DNA from: Methylomonas sp.
Lineage (GTDB): Bacteria > Pseudomonadota > Gammaproteobacteria > Methylococcales > Methylomonadaceae
NCBI RefSeq assembly: GCF_023228165.1
Contig: NZ_JALOBS010000023.1
Span: forward strand, 1 to 64,000
Reading direction: 5' to 3'
Length of the DNA: 64,000 nucleotides
Under the pieces are notes generated by a model that saw only the letters and a list, made by a program, of their open reading frames with translations, did no database searches and was not told the origin of the DNA. Positions 44,589-52,408 of the stretch are shown here, one piece after another. Every line of letters begins with the position of its first letter. The first letter of the stretch is position 1. The translations under genes were made by a program, and so were the position numbers.

Positions 44589-45647
44589 TTAAGTAAACAT
44601 TTTTAAGATTGAAGACAACAGCGCCATGCGCATGAATACCGCGCCGCGTGCTTGAGCGAAATACCAGTTATGCGGGGTATCGTCGAGTTCCCGCTGCAGT
44701 TCCTGGCCGCGAGCCAAGGGGTGAAGAATGATGGCATCCTGTTTGAGCGGGGAGGAAAGGTCCAGCCGGTAACGGCTGCCCAATTCTTCGTAGTCATCGC
44801 CGAGCCAGGCGATGGCATTGATGTAGACCACGTCCAGCCTGGGCAATTCCTGGTTGAGGTCGGTGCCGACCCGCAGTTTCAGCCCGGCCTGTTCCAAGGT
44901 TTCGCGCTGATCGGGGCTGAAGGGATGTTCTTCGTCGCTGATGATCAACACCTCGTTGATGGCATCGGAGAACAGCGACAGAAAGGTCAGCAGGCTGCGC
45001 ACGGTACGCATGCGTCCCGGTACGCCGATGATGCCGATATGAATGCGTTGCTCGGGGTCGATGTCGGCACTGCACAGCGTGGGCCGCCATTTCAGTAGTG
45101 TATAGATATCGGCCATGGCCTGAGTGGGATGTTCGTCGGCGCCGTTGCCGCCATTGATGATAGGGATACGCAAGGATTCCAGCATTTGATAGACGGCGCT
45201 GGCGTCGTTATCGCGCAAGACCACCAAGTCGCCGTAGTGATTGAGCATTTCGCCGACGTCGTAGAGGGATTCGCCTTTTGCTATGCCGGTAGAGGCCGGA
45301 TCGGTGATCGACATGATGTCGCCGCCCAGGCGATGCCAGGCGCTTTCGAAAGACAAGCGGGTACGGGTGCTGGGTTCGTAGAAGGCGCTGATCAGGATTT
45401 TGCCGGTCAGCGGCCGGGTAATCAGTTGCGGCTGGGTCTCGTATCGGGCCGCCAATCGCGCCAGCTGCACGAGTTGTTCGCGACTGAACTGGTTGGCCGA
45501 GACGACCGGTCTTTGTGCCAAGCTGAGCAAGGGGGTCAAGTCTTCTTTGATATGCTCCAGCAGTTGGCGGGGGCATTCGAAGCCTTGGGTATCCATCAGC
45601 TGTTTATCGACGGGTGCGTTAAGTTTGGGGTGGAATTTGTCTACCAT
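44589..45647 (-). CDS. Aspartate carbamoyltransferase paralogue
   Basis: 352 residues from ATG 45647, overlapping the small membrane gene by 7 bp. Carbamoyl-phosphate-binding motifs are intact: FYEPSTRTRLSFESA, the 80s-loop lysine in GIAKGESLYD, HPTQAMADIYT. The C-terminal half keeps TPHNWYFAQARGAVFMRMALL as in ATCase, but the aspartate-site motif HPLPR reads HPLARG. An N-terminal extension of about 35 residues is present. Location in an operon with two amide/carbamoyl hydrolases and an asparagine synthetase, away from any pyrimidine genes, suggests a role outside UMP synthesis. Not called pyrB for that reason. Confidence 0.82.
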   Translation of the reverse strand: MVDKFHPKLNAPVDKQLMDTQGFECPRQLLEHIKEDLTPLLSLAQRPVVSANQFSREQLVQLARLAARYETQPQLITRPLTGKILISAFYEPSTRTRLSFESAWHRLGGDIMSITDPASTGIAKGESLYDVGEMLNHYGDLVVLRDNDASAVYQMLESLRIPIINGGNGADEHPTQAMADIYTLLKWRPTLCSADIDPEQRIHIGIIGVPGRMRTVRSLLTFLSLFSDAINEVLIISDEEHPFSPDQRETLEQAGLKLRVGTDLNQELPRLDVVYINAIAWLGDDYEELGSRYRLDLSSPLKQDAIILHPLARGQELQRELDDTPHNWYFAQARGAVFMRMALLSSILKMFT

Positions 45648-45763
45648 AGCTGTCCCTTTAATAGGTCTCTTATCCAAAAAATGATTAATACGACGGGCGC
45701 GGCCATGGTTGCCAGCGTCGCGGCGCTCACCAGCCAGGCCAGGGCAGTGACGGAAATGATCAT
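45641..45763 (-). CDS. 40-residue single-helix membrane protein, symporter companion
   Basis: ATG 45763 overlaps the symporter TGA (ATGA). The product starts MIISVTALAWLVSAATLA, is one hydrophobic helix running to about residue 29, then the cationic tail WIRDLLKGQLW. Its stop overlaps the start of the carbamoyltransferase-like gene. Some SSS-family sodium symporters have a short one-helix companion encoded next to them (for example YhdT with PanF). The position between two overlapping genes makes a real, translated gene likely. Confidence 0.65.
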   Translation of the reverse strand: MIISVTALAWLVSAATLATMAAPVVLIIFWIRDLLKGQLW

Positions 45764-47199
45764 GATCGGGCCTCGTCAGATGCCGCCAAGCGCGCCCAAT
45801 CGAAGTCGTCGGGGTGCAGCCAGGTGCTTAACAGGACGATACTCATCGAAACCGCGGCAGACACCAAAGCCGCCACGTAAAAGCCGATCAGAAAATAACT
45901 GGCCAGACCGCATGCGCTGCCCGCGATCATCGCCAGCGCCGCGCCGCGGGGATTGGCGCGCCGCCAGAATAGTCCGGCGGCGATCGGCCAGATGGTGCTG
46001 GCGACGAATGCCCCCATGAAATACAGTAATTGCGCCAGCGTGGTCAGGCGCGGCAGACACAGCAGCCAGGCGACAAAACCCAGGCCCAAAATCATCCAAT
46101 GGGCGGCGCGAGCCAGTTCATCGTCGCCGGCCTGGGGCCGGAAGTGGCCTTTATAGATGTCGGTCAGAATCAGGTCGGAGGTGGCGGCAAGCAGCGAATC
46201 CAGGCTGGAAGCCAGGGCGGCGAATACCACGATGAATACCAGTACCGCGCCGCTGCTGCCCAGCAGTTTGGCGGCCACCAACGGTCCCACCATGTCCGCG
46301 GCCGGCACGTTCAGGTTCAGGGCCGGTACCGTCAAGGCGACGAAACCGGCCACAACCGGAATCGGCATCCAAAGCAGGCCGGCGGTAAAGTAGGCCTTGA
46401 ATCCTATGCCTTCCCGAAAGGCAAATGCCCGGCTCCACCAGACATTGGAATGAAATACCTCGCCGATACCGAACAATAGATTGTTGAACAGAAACATAAT
46501 GGCGGCCGGCATTAGCAAGTTCAGTAATTCGGGGCGCTTGGACAATGCCGCCTGGTGCATGCGCTCGAAACCGACCTGGGTGATGGCCAGCCAGGCCAGT
46601 GCCACGATGCCGATCAGAATGATCAAGGTCTGAATGAAATCGGTACCTATCACTGCTTTGAGTCCGCCCAGCATGGTGTACAGTACGCAAACCGCCAGTA
46701 TAACGCTCATACCGATGCGGTAGTCTATGCCGGTCAGTGCATTGACCAGCACCCCGCCGGCCATGCCCATCGATACCAGCCAACCGAAGGCATATAGCAG
46801 CGAGATCAGCAGAAATACCCGCCAGGTGAACCTGCCGTAGCGCATCCTGACGAAATCGCCGCTGGTGAAGCCGGTGGGCATCAACAGCCGGATCCGCCGC
46901 GCCAGCGGCGCAAACATCATCAAGCCCACCGCACCCAGCGAATAACCCAACATGCCCCAGATACCCATTTGGAACGCCAGTTGCGGTGCCGCCATCGTAG
47001 TGTTGCTGGTTACCCAGGTGGCCATCGCGGTGGCGGTACCCAGGGCCATGCCCACTTTGCGTCCGGCCAGCATGTAACCTTCCAGACCGGACGAGCGGCG
47101 TCCCAGATAGGCACCGAGTATCACCCACAGTACCGAAAAAGCGATCAAAATCAGCCAGCCGGTGGTGGGATCCAGCGATGCGCTTTGCATACCGTTCAT
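45760..47199 (-). CDS. Sodium:solute symporter family protein
   Basis: 479 residues, about 13 TM helices of the SSS (SLC5-like) family: GTATAMATWVTSNTTMAAPQLAFQMG near the N-terminus, GGLKAVIGTDFIQTLIILIG, and FAALASSLDSLLAATSDLILTDIYK, the conserved sodium-site helix. It imports a small organic solute with Na+. Start overlaps the isochorismatase-fold gene stop by 4 bp. Within this operon its cargo is likely the compound acted on by the two hydrolases, perhaps a ureide or N-carbamoyl/amide compound. Substrate not readable from sequence. Confidence 0.88.
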   Translation of the reverse strand: MNGMQSASLDPTTGWLILIAFSVLWVILGAYLGRRSSGLEGYMLAGRKVGMALGTATAMATWVTSNTTMAAPQLAFQMGIWGMLGYSLGAVGLMMFAPLARRIRLLMPTGFTSGDFVRMRYGRFTWRVFLLISLLYAFGWLVSMGMAGGVLVNALTGIDYRIGMSVILAVCVLYTMLGGLKAVIGTDFIQTLIILIGIVALAWLAITQVGFERMHQAALSKRPELLNLLMPAAIMFLFNNLLFGIGEVFHSNVWWSRAFAFREGIGFKAYFTAGLLWMPIPVVAGFVALTVPALNLNVPAADMVGPLVAAKLLGSSGAVLVFIVVFAALASSLDSLLAATSDLILTDIYKGHFRPQAGDDELARAAHWMILGLGFVAWLLCLPRLTTLAQLLYFMGAFVASTIWPIAAGLFWRRANPRGAALAMIAGSACGLASYFLIGFYVAALVSAAVSMSIVLLSTWLHPDDFDWARLAASDEARS

Positions 47200-47945
47200 G
47201 GCTCGACCACTTTTTGGATTTCAGCAATCGCCTCGTCCGTATCCATGACCCGGGCGTAACGGTCTTTCATGGTGGTGATGGTGGCTTTTTGCAGCTCGGG
47301 AGTCACCGTCGCGCAGCAATCGGCAATCAGGGTGACGTGAAAGCCTAGGTCGCAGGCGTCGCGGATCGCGGTGGAAACGCATTCGTTGCTGTAGACGCCG
47401 ACCACGAACAGGCCGTTGACACCCATATTACGCAGGATGTATTCGATATTGGTGGCGTTGAATACGCCACTGGCGGTTTTGTTGATGACGATTTCGTTTT
47501 CTATCGGTGCCACCTGTTCCAGAAACTCGGCCTCCTTGGAACCCGGTGCCGCGTGCAACCCCAAGCGTTTATGACCGACACTGCGGTCGCGGCCGTCCTG
47601 GGTCAGCGACTGAATCCGGGTATGAATCACTTCCAGATGCAGCGCGCGAAAGGCGTCCTGCAATTTGCGTACGTTGGGCAGTACCGTGGTCTGCAGACGA
47701 TCGAAATAGTATTCCTGCGCTTCGAGCGGTATGCCGGACGCGGTTACATCGGCGAACACGCCATGGCCGGGCGCGGCATCCAGGTATTGCAGGTCTATGC
47801 ACAACAGCGCCGTGTGGTGGGCCTGTAGCGAGCGGGTGACGGCCGGCGTGTGAGTGATGGAGTTGCGGTATACGTCCCTTAACGGATCGATCTCCAGAAA
47901 CGCCTGACTATCGGTCGTGCCGTTTTTTTCGTCTTGGTTTGTCAT
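47196..47945 (-). CDS. Isochorismatase-fold cysteine hydrolase
   Basis: 249 residues from ATG 47945 (MTNQDEKNG); the longer frame from 48020 lies inside the M20 gene. Catalytic triad of the family: Asp in LLCIDLQYLD, Lys in IVINKTASGVF, Cys in VVGVYSNECVSTAIRDA. Relatives hydrolyse N-carbamoyl or amide bonds (N-carbamoylsarcosine amidase, ureidoacrylate hydrolase, biuret hydrolase). 4-bp overlaps at both ends with the M20 hydrolase and the symporter. An extended N-terminus of about 40 residues precedes the core. Substrate likely an amide or ureide. Confidence 0.86.
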   Translation of the reverse strand: MTNQDEKNGTTDSQAFLEIDPLRDVYRNSITHTPAVTRSLQAHHTALLCIDLQYLDAAPGHGVFADVTASGIPLEAQEYYFDRLQTTVLPNVRKLQDAFRALHLEVIHTRIQSLTQDGRDRSVGHKRLGLHAAPGSKEAEFLEQVAPIENEIVINKTASGVFNATNIEYILRNMGVNGLFVVGVYSNECVSTAIRDACDLGFHVTLIADCCATVTPELQKATITTMKDRYARVMDTDEAIAEIQKVVEP

Positions 47946-49189
47946 GATGTGCTCGCCAGTCGGCGTAATGTGTTCAATAAGGTGTTGGCGCCGGCCTCGA
48001 TGTCGGCCCAGGCCGTCCATTCCGCGGCGGAATGGCTGCGGCCTTCCTTGCTCGGTACGAAGATCATCCCGGCCGGGGCAATGCCGGCGATGATCTGGGC
48101 ATCGTGGGCGGCGCCGCTGGGTAGGTGGGTTGAGCTCAGGCCGGCTTTCTCCACCGATGCTTCGATAGCCTGAATAACCTGCGGCGCACAGCGCACGGGT
48201 GCCAATTCGCTCAATACCGCGAATTCGAATTTCAGGCCGCGGCGGCGGGCTATGGCCGATAAGGCACGGCTGAAGGCCTCGGCCAGCAATTTCAGGGTGG
48301 CGTCGTCGGCGTCGCGGACGTCCAGCGAAAAAATCACCTGGCCGGGGATGACATTGGCGGCGCCGGGAATCAGCTCGACCCGGCCTACGGTGGCGGTGCT
48401 GCGCGGACTACCGTATTCCTCCAGAATCCGGTCGATCTGGCCCGAGAATTCGGCCAGGCCCTGAAAGGCGTCGTTGCGCATATCCATCGGTGTGGTGCCG
48501 GCATGATTGGCGGTGCCGGTCAGGGTGATTTCCCATTTGAACAGGCCGGTGATGGCGTCGACCACCCCTATGCTGACCCCTTTGCGGTCCAGTACCGGAC
48601 CTTGTTCGATATGCAGTTCCACATAAGCGTGGATGCTGTCGGGTGTGCGCTGCGCATGCAAGGCCTGTTCGGCGTCCAGTCCTTGTTGCGCCATGGCGTC
48701 GATCAAGCTGATGCCGTTCAGGTCGACGGCATGGCGAAGATAGTCCGGCGTCACCAGCCCGGCCATAGCCTGGGAACCGAACATGCCACCGAAGCGGCCT
48801 TCTTCGTCGGTGAAAGCCACTGCCTCCAGCGGTCGATGCAACGGCACATTTTCTGCCTGCAGCACCCGCAAGGCTTCCAGTGCGCAAACCACGCCCAGCG
48901 CGCCATCCAGATGGCCGGCGCCGGGTACCGTGTCGATATGCGAGCCGGCCATGACGCAGGGCGTTTTGCTGTCCCAATTCAAACGCGCGCTAATATTGGC
49001 CGCACCATCCTGATGCAGCTCCAGGCCGCTGTCGGCAATGCGTTGACACAACCATGCGCGGCCGGCCATATCGCCGGGGCTGAATGACATACGGTAGATG
49101 CCGTGGTCTTCACGGCGGCCGATACGGGCCAAGGTATCGACATCCTCGCGCAGGCGGCGGGCATTGACTTGTAGTTCGGGAAAAGTCAT
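47942..49189 (-). CDS. M20-family N-carbamoyl-amino-acid hydrolase / allantoate amidohydrolase-type
   Basis: 415 residues. Binuclear zinc ligands are all recognisable: MAGSHIDTVPGAGHLDGALG (His and bridging Asp), FTDEEGRFGG (Glu pair), ELHIEQGPVL (His) and GRSHSAAEW (C-terminal His). AAHDAQIIAG and GTANHAGTTPMDMRNDA are typical of the beta-ureidopropionase/L-carbamoylase branch. It removes carbamoyl or amide groups from N-carbamoyl amino acids or allantoate. Coupled by 4-bp overlap to the genes on both sides. Confidence 0.9.
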   Translation of the reverse strand: MTFPELQVNARRLREDVDTLARIGRREDHGIYRMSFSPGDMAGRAWLCQRIADSGLELHQDGAANISARLNWDSKTPCVMAGSHIDTVPGAGHLDGALGVVCALEALRVLQAENVPLHRPLEAVAFTDEEGRFGGMFGSQAMAGLVTPDYLRHAVDLNGISLIDAMAQQGLDAEQALHAQRTPDSIHAYVELHIEQGPVLDRKGVSIGVVDAITGLFKWEITLTGTANHAGTTPMDMRNDAFQGLAEFSGQIDRILEEYGSPRSTATVGRVELIPGAANVIPGQVIFSLDVRDADDATLKLLAEAFSRALSAIARRRGLKFEFAVLSELAPVRCAPQVIQAIEASVEKAGLSSTHLPSGAAHDAQIIAGIAPAGMIFVPSKEGRSHSAAEWTAWADIEAGANTLLNTLRRLASTS

Positions 49190-49659
49190 GGATTGTGCTC
49201 CGCGCCGCGAATAATCAATAACAACGTGGCGGCAAAAACCAACGCACCCAGGCCGAAAAACAACCAGGCGCGGGACAGCGGGTGGTGAGCCACTTTAACG
49301 GCAACGGTTTCGCTCCAGGGGCCGGTTTTGTCATCGCTAATAACGCGCGCCCGGTAATACCATGCTCCGTCCGGCATCCCGGAAATAACGCTGGCCCGGT
49401 CTTGGCCGCGATAGCGAAAACTGGCATCGGCAAATCCCGGGTTGTCGGCCTGCTGTAATTCGATGACGGGATTCATATCGGCGCTTTCCCAATTCAAGCG
49501 GAAGTAGCCGGCGGTTGCGGTTTGGGTATCGGTGAGCAAGCGCGGGGCCGGCTGCTGGGCCAGCGCAAGGCTGGGAAGCTGTAACAGCATCAGTAGGCCG
49601 GTAACGATACTGAAAAAGTTAAAATGGCATTGGAACAGCTTGGTCAAAAATGGCCTCAT
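49186..49659 (-). CDS. Anchored protein with one fibronectin-type-III-like domain
   Basis: 157 residues: signal peptide (LLMLLQLPSLALAQ), a single FN3-like sandwich (LNWESADMNPVIELQQADNPGFADASF...GMPDGAWYYRARVISDDKTGPWSETVAVKV) and a C-terminal TM helix (AWLFFGLGALVFAATLLLII). First gene of the operon, whose stop overlaps the M20 start by 4 bp. Presumably held in the inner membrane facing the periplasm; why it accompanies amidohydrolases is unclear. Confidence 0.75.
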   Translation of the reverse strand: MRPFLTKLFQCHFNFFSIVTGLLMLLQLPSLALAQQPAPRLLTDTQTATAGYFRLNWESADMNPVIELQQADNPGFADASFRYRGQDRASVISGMPDGAWYYRARVISDDKTGPWSETVAVKVAHHPLSRAWLFFGLGALVFAATLLLIIRGAEHNP

Positions 49660-49712
49660 GTCACAGTGAGTTAATGGAAAAATCGAAAATACGTCATGAT
49701 GATCTTGGCAAA

Positions 49713-49857
49713 AAATTACTTTGTGTCGAAATCAATTTTGACTGGATGTGGTTGCTGTGGTGAGTTGTTTGGTTACTATATTGCAGAAAAGTCGGGTTTT
49801 TTTCAAGGACGGAGCCAGAATATGATGTATTTAATTTATTACAGCCCTAAGTAATTT
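49713..49857. promoter_or_regulatory. Inverted copies of a decamer between the operon and the marR gene
   Basis: AAGTAATTTT occurs in the rightward sense at 49849-49858 just before the marR ATG, and in the leftward sense ending at 49721, facing the operon start. AATTTTGACT also repeats directly at 49734-49743 and 49853-49862. Positions next to both start regions suit a MarR operator pair, but this is by-eye only. Confidence 0.35.
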
Positions 49858-49864
49858 TGACTAT

Positions 49865-50431
49865 ATGCCCAATCACAACGACATTGCCGATCAGATCATC
49901 ATCGCCTTGCGGCGCGTCATTCGCGCCGTGGATCTGCATTCGCGCACATTGGTGCAAAGCCACGGTTTGACCGGGCCGCAAGCACTGATTCTAAAGGCTT
50001 TGCCAATAAATCCGCTGCCGGTCGGCGAGCTGGCGGGGCGGGTCAGTCTGAGTGTGGCGACAGTGACCGATATTTTGAACCGCCTGGAGCAGCGCGGCCT
50101 GATTACGCGGGAAAGGGATGAACAGGACAGGCGGCGGGTATTGGTGGGCGCGACACCGGACGGTCTGGCATTGCAGCAATCGTCTCCGCCTTTGTTACAG
50201 GAGCGCTTCGTGCAGAGTTTGAATGCGCTGCAGGATTGGGAGCAAACCATGCTGCTGGCCTCGTTGCAGCGGCTCGGGGTCATGATGGGCGCCGAAAACA
50301 TCGACGCCGCGCCGGTATTATCCAGCGGTTCCCTGCGCGCCACCGCCGAAGCCTTGGAAGAGGTTCTGGAGCCTTTAGGCCAGCAGGATGAAACGGGGAC
50401 TGAATCTCAAATGCGGAGCGAGTGGGATTGA
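49865..50431 (+). CDS. MarR-family transcriptional regulator
   Basis: 188 residues. Winged helix-turn-helix with GLTGPQALILKALPINPLPVGELAGRVSLSVATVTDILNRLEQRGLITRERDEQDRRRVLV, the textbook MarR DNA-binding core with the DxRxxx wing. The C-terminal 50 residues are an acidic extension. Divergent from the seven-gene amidohydrolase operon, with 205 bp between starts, so that operon is its likely target. Ligand unknown, perhaps the imported solute. Confidence 0.9.
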   Translation: MPNHNDIADQIIIALRRVIRAVDLHSRTLVQSHGLTGPQALILKALPINPLPVGELAGRVSLSVATVTDILNRLEQRGLITRERDEQDRRRVLVGATPDGLALQQSSPPLLQERFVQSLNALQDWEQTMLLASLQRLGVMMGAENIDAAPVLSSGSLRATAEALEEVLEPLGQQDETGTESQMRSEWD

Positions 50432-50592
50432 GGGGGCTTGAATATAGGTTTTGGGTAGTCTGGATGTGGCGAAGCGGAAACCGGGAGTTGCCAGCCAAAA
50501 TCACCCGGATTCCATTGCATTGCATCCAGGCTACGCGGCTTGCTTTAGATTGTCACGTAACCGCTATTGCTGCAACGTGACCTATCAGTTGG

Positions 50593-51441
50593 CTAAGCCC
50601 TGAACGGTATCGTTGAGGCAACAACTCGTTTTGCAAGCGCCGTCCTACCGTTAACTTCTAAGAGTCTCAGTACGGCTAATTTTGCCAATACAGATGACAA
50701 CGATGGACCCAATATGATTTTGGCTACTATTCTCTCCAGAGAAAGATCAGCGGAGAATGTTTTTGGTTGTGGGGCAACGTTTAATCTCAACTTGGGCTCA
50801 ACTCCCCGATTCGTAATTGCATAACCAAGCATCTCACTTAGTGAAGCGGAAGGATCTCGCTCTTTCAGATAGACAACTCTCTACTCCCTTTCTTCGTCGA
50901 ATCCCGGGTGCTTCGTGAAGAGCGAAAACAACTTAATTTTCTCAAGCCAGTAGTGCGCGACAGAAATAAGATCTCTGTCATTAAGGTCTCGCTCAGCAAT
51001 CAACGATGCAATTTCATCAAGCCTCTCATTCAGCCTTGTCTTATGAGTCTCTGGAGTCATGTAGTCGACCTAGTCAATGATGAGTGGTGATTTTTCGTTC
51101 TTCTCAATCTTGGCTGGATCAAAAACTATTGCTACTCCTGTTCCATTAGCTCCATAGCCAGGCCATATCGATAAAATTCCATCATTATTTTCTGGTTTAT
51201 GCTCAGCAAGACAGAACGCGTAGGTGTCAAATGCATGTTCGTTGTCGTAACGCGCAAATCGCTCTTTAAAATGGTTAAGCAAAACTTTTTGTTTCTCATC
51301 ATTTCCACATGCCGTTTTGAGTCCCTGATGAGTGCGAAAGGCATGAGCTCCTTCGTGCATTCCAAATCGAAGTTCGTCCAGATCGTTGATTAAAAGAGGA
51401 TTGGAGAACCTAATCTCATTGGTCTGAATAATCTTCTCCAA
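50593..51441 (-). pseudogene. DUF2971-family gene broken by two in-frame amber codons
   Basis: One frame runs through 849 bp with two TAG codons and no frameshift. Part 1 (51441-51070): IRFSNPLLINDLDELRFG, HAFDTYAFCLAEHKPENNDGILSIWPGYGANGTGVAIVFD, a DUF2971 core. After TAG it reads VDYMTPETHKTRLNERL to HPGFDEERE, then TAG where the family has Trp (EREWR), then RVVYLKERDPSASL and on to 50593. Upstream of 51441 the same frame holds LQFTHYTSLSALEK, the usual family start, but with no ATG; a nearby ATG (51527) is in another frame. Base composition is more AT-rich than the neighbours, so it is probably horizontally acquired and decaying. Confidence 0.72.
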
Positions 51442-51699
51442 TGCGCTTAATGAGGTGTAATGTGTAAACTGTAAACTGCTTGAAGAATTTAATTCAGTGG
51501 AAGGGGACGATGGTCATAAAAGCCTTTCTAATTCTTCATCTAGTGCCGTTTTCATCGCAGTGATGCGCTCTACTAGTAATTAAGTTTCTTGATTAGCATA
51601 AACCAATGTGTAAAACGACATTTGAAGTTCAGTCAAAGCAAAAATATTTATTGATTTAAGTAATACTTAAATCAAATCCGGTAATCTGTGTCGCCAAAT
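51442..51699. other. AT-rich remnant region
   Basis: On the minus strand a frame ending at about 51526 (VERITAMKTALDEELERLL then TGA) looks like the C-terminus of a lost gene, with an ATGA overlap into MTIVPFH, possibly the original start of the DUF2971 gene followed by a frameshift. Nothing intact. Confidence 0.35.
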
Positions 51700-51981
51700 T
51701 CACTTCTGCACCCGATTCCGCCTAGCTTCCATCGGGTCTTGCATCAACGGCCGATAAATCTCCACCCGATCGCCAGTTTTAAGCGCTTGGTCCGGCTTGC
51801 AGACCGAGCCGAAGATGCCGATTTTTTGTGCCGACAAATCAATCTCCGCAAACTGTTGCAAAATACCGGATGCCTGGATAGCCTGCTCGGCGGTGCTGCC
51901 GGCGGGCAGGGTAACTGCAATGATCACCTGCCGCTCGGGCGTGGCATAAGCCACTTCCACGCCAATCAATTCATCCGCCAT
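51700..51981 (-). CDS. rnfH: RnfH-family ubiquitin-like protein
   Basis: 93 residues of the beta-grasp RnfH/YfjF family: VEVAYATPERQVIIAVTLPAGSTAEQAIQASGI and KIGIFGSVCKPDQALKTGDRVEIYRPLMQDPMEARR, the conserved ending. Overlaps the ratA end by 11 bp. The ratA-rnfH pair next to smpB is conserved in Gammaproteobacteria. Molecular role still poorly known. Confidence 0.93.
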   Translation of the reverse strand: MADELIGVEVAYATPERQVIIAVTLPAGSTAEQAIQASGILQQFAEIDLSAQKIGIFGSVCKPDQALKTGDRVEIYRPLMQDPMEARRNRVQK

Positions 51982-52408
51982 AGACGACTTTGGCCCGCTG
52001 TGTGAACGAGCTGATCATGGTGTTGCAAATCTGGTTGAACACCGGGCCGAAGGCCAGGCTGGCAAAGGCGCTGGCGATTTCGAATTCCAGGTCCAGGGAG
52101 ATTTTGCTGGCATCTTCGCGCAGCGGCATGAAGCTCCAAAAGCCTTCCAGGGACTTAAACGGCCCATCCAGCAAGCTGATGTGAATTTTTCCACCGCGAT
52201 CCAGATAATTGCGGGTGGAGAAGGACTTGTGAAAGCCGGCTTTGGCGATTTGGATTTCGCCTTCTACGACATTGCCTTCGCGCTTTAAAACTCGGCTGCC
52301 GCTGCACCAGGGTAAAAATTTTGGATACGACTCAATGTCGTCGACCAGATCGAACATCTGCTGGGCGGAAAATTTTACCAGGGCGCTTTTTTGTACGACC
52401 GAGACCAT
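51971..52408 (-). CDS. ratA: RatA-type SRPBCC protein (ubiquinone-binding/COQ10 family)
   Basis: 145 residues from ATG 52408 (MVSVVQKSALVKFSAQQMFDLVDDIESYPKFLPWC). START-like lipid-binding fold of the Coq10/RatA family: ESYPKFLPWCSGSRVL, then the barrel and the long C-terminal helix (GPVFNQICNTMISSFTQRAKVVYG). In E. coli RatA has been described as a ribosome-association toxin; in other organisms the family chaperones ubiquinone. The start shares one base with the stop of the NSS transporter. Confidence 0.92.
   Translation of the reverse strand: MVSVVQKSALVKFSAQQMFDLVDDIESYPKFLPWCSGSRVLKREGNVVEGEIQIAKAGFHKSFSTRNYLDRGGKIHISLLDGPFKSLEGFWSFMPLREDASKISLDLEFEIASAFASLAFGPVFNQICNTMISSFTQRAKVVYGG

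Noticed and set aside
44589..45647. Calling the carbamoyltransferase pyrB
   Set aside because: The HPLPR motif is altered and the operon has no pyrimidine genes; without seeing the rest of the genome the housekeeping name is not justified.
45129..46019. 296-codon + strand frame opposite the carbamoyltransferase and symporter genes
   Set aside because: It spans two real minus-strand genes and their junction, and its product is low-complexity with no domain. A shadow.
46151..47227. 358-codon minus-strand frame overlapping the symporter in another phase
   Set aside because: It is Arg/Gly/His-rich with no hydrophobic pattern; the symporter frame has clear membrane helices and family motifs.
39196..51441. 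Genome-wide amber recoding or suppression to explain the three in-frame TAG codons
   Set aside because: The affected frames are a short remnant and a decayed gene; intact genes of the window are not interrupted by TAG, so ordinary nonsense mutations explain it.
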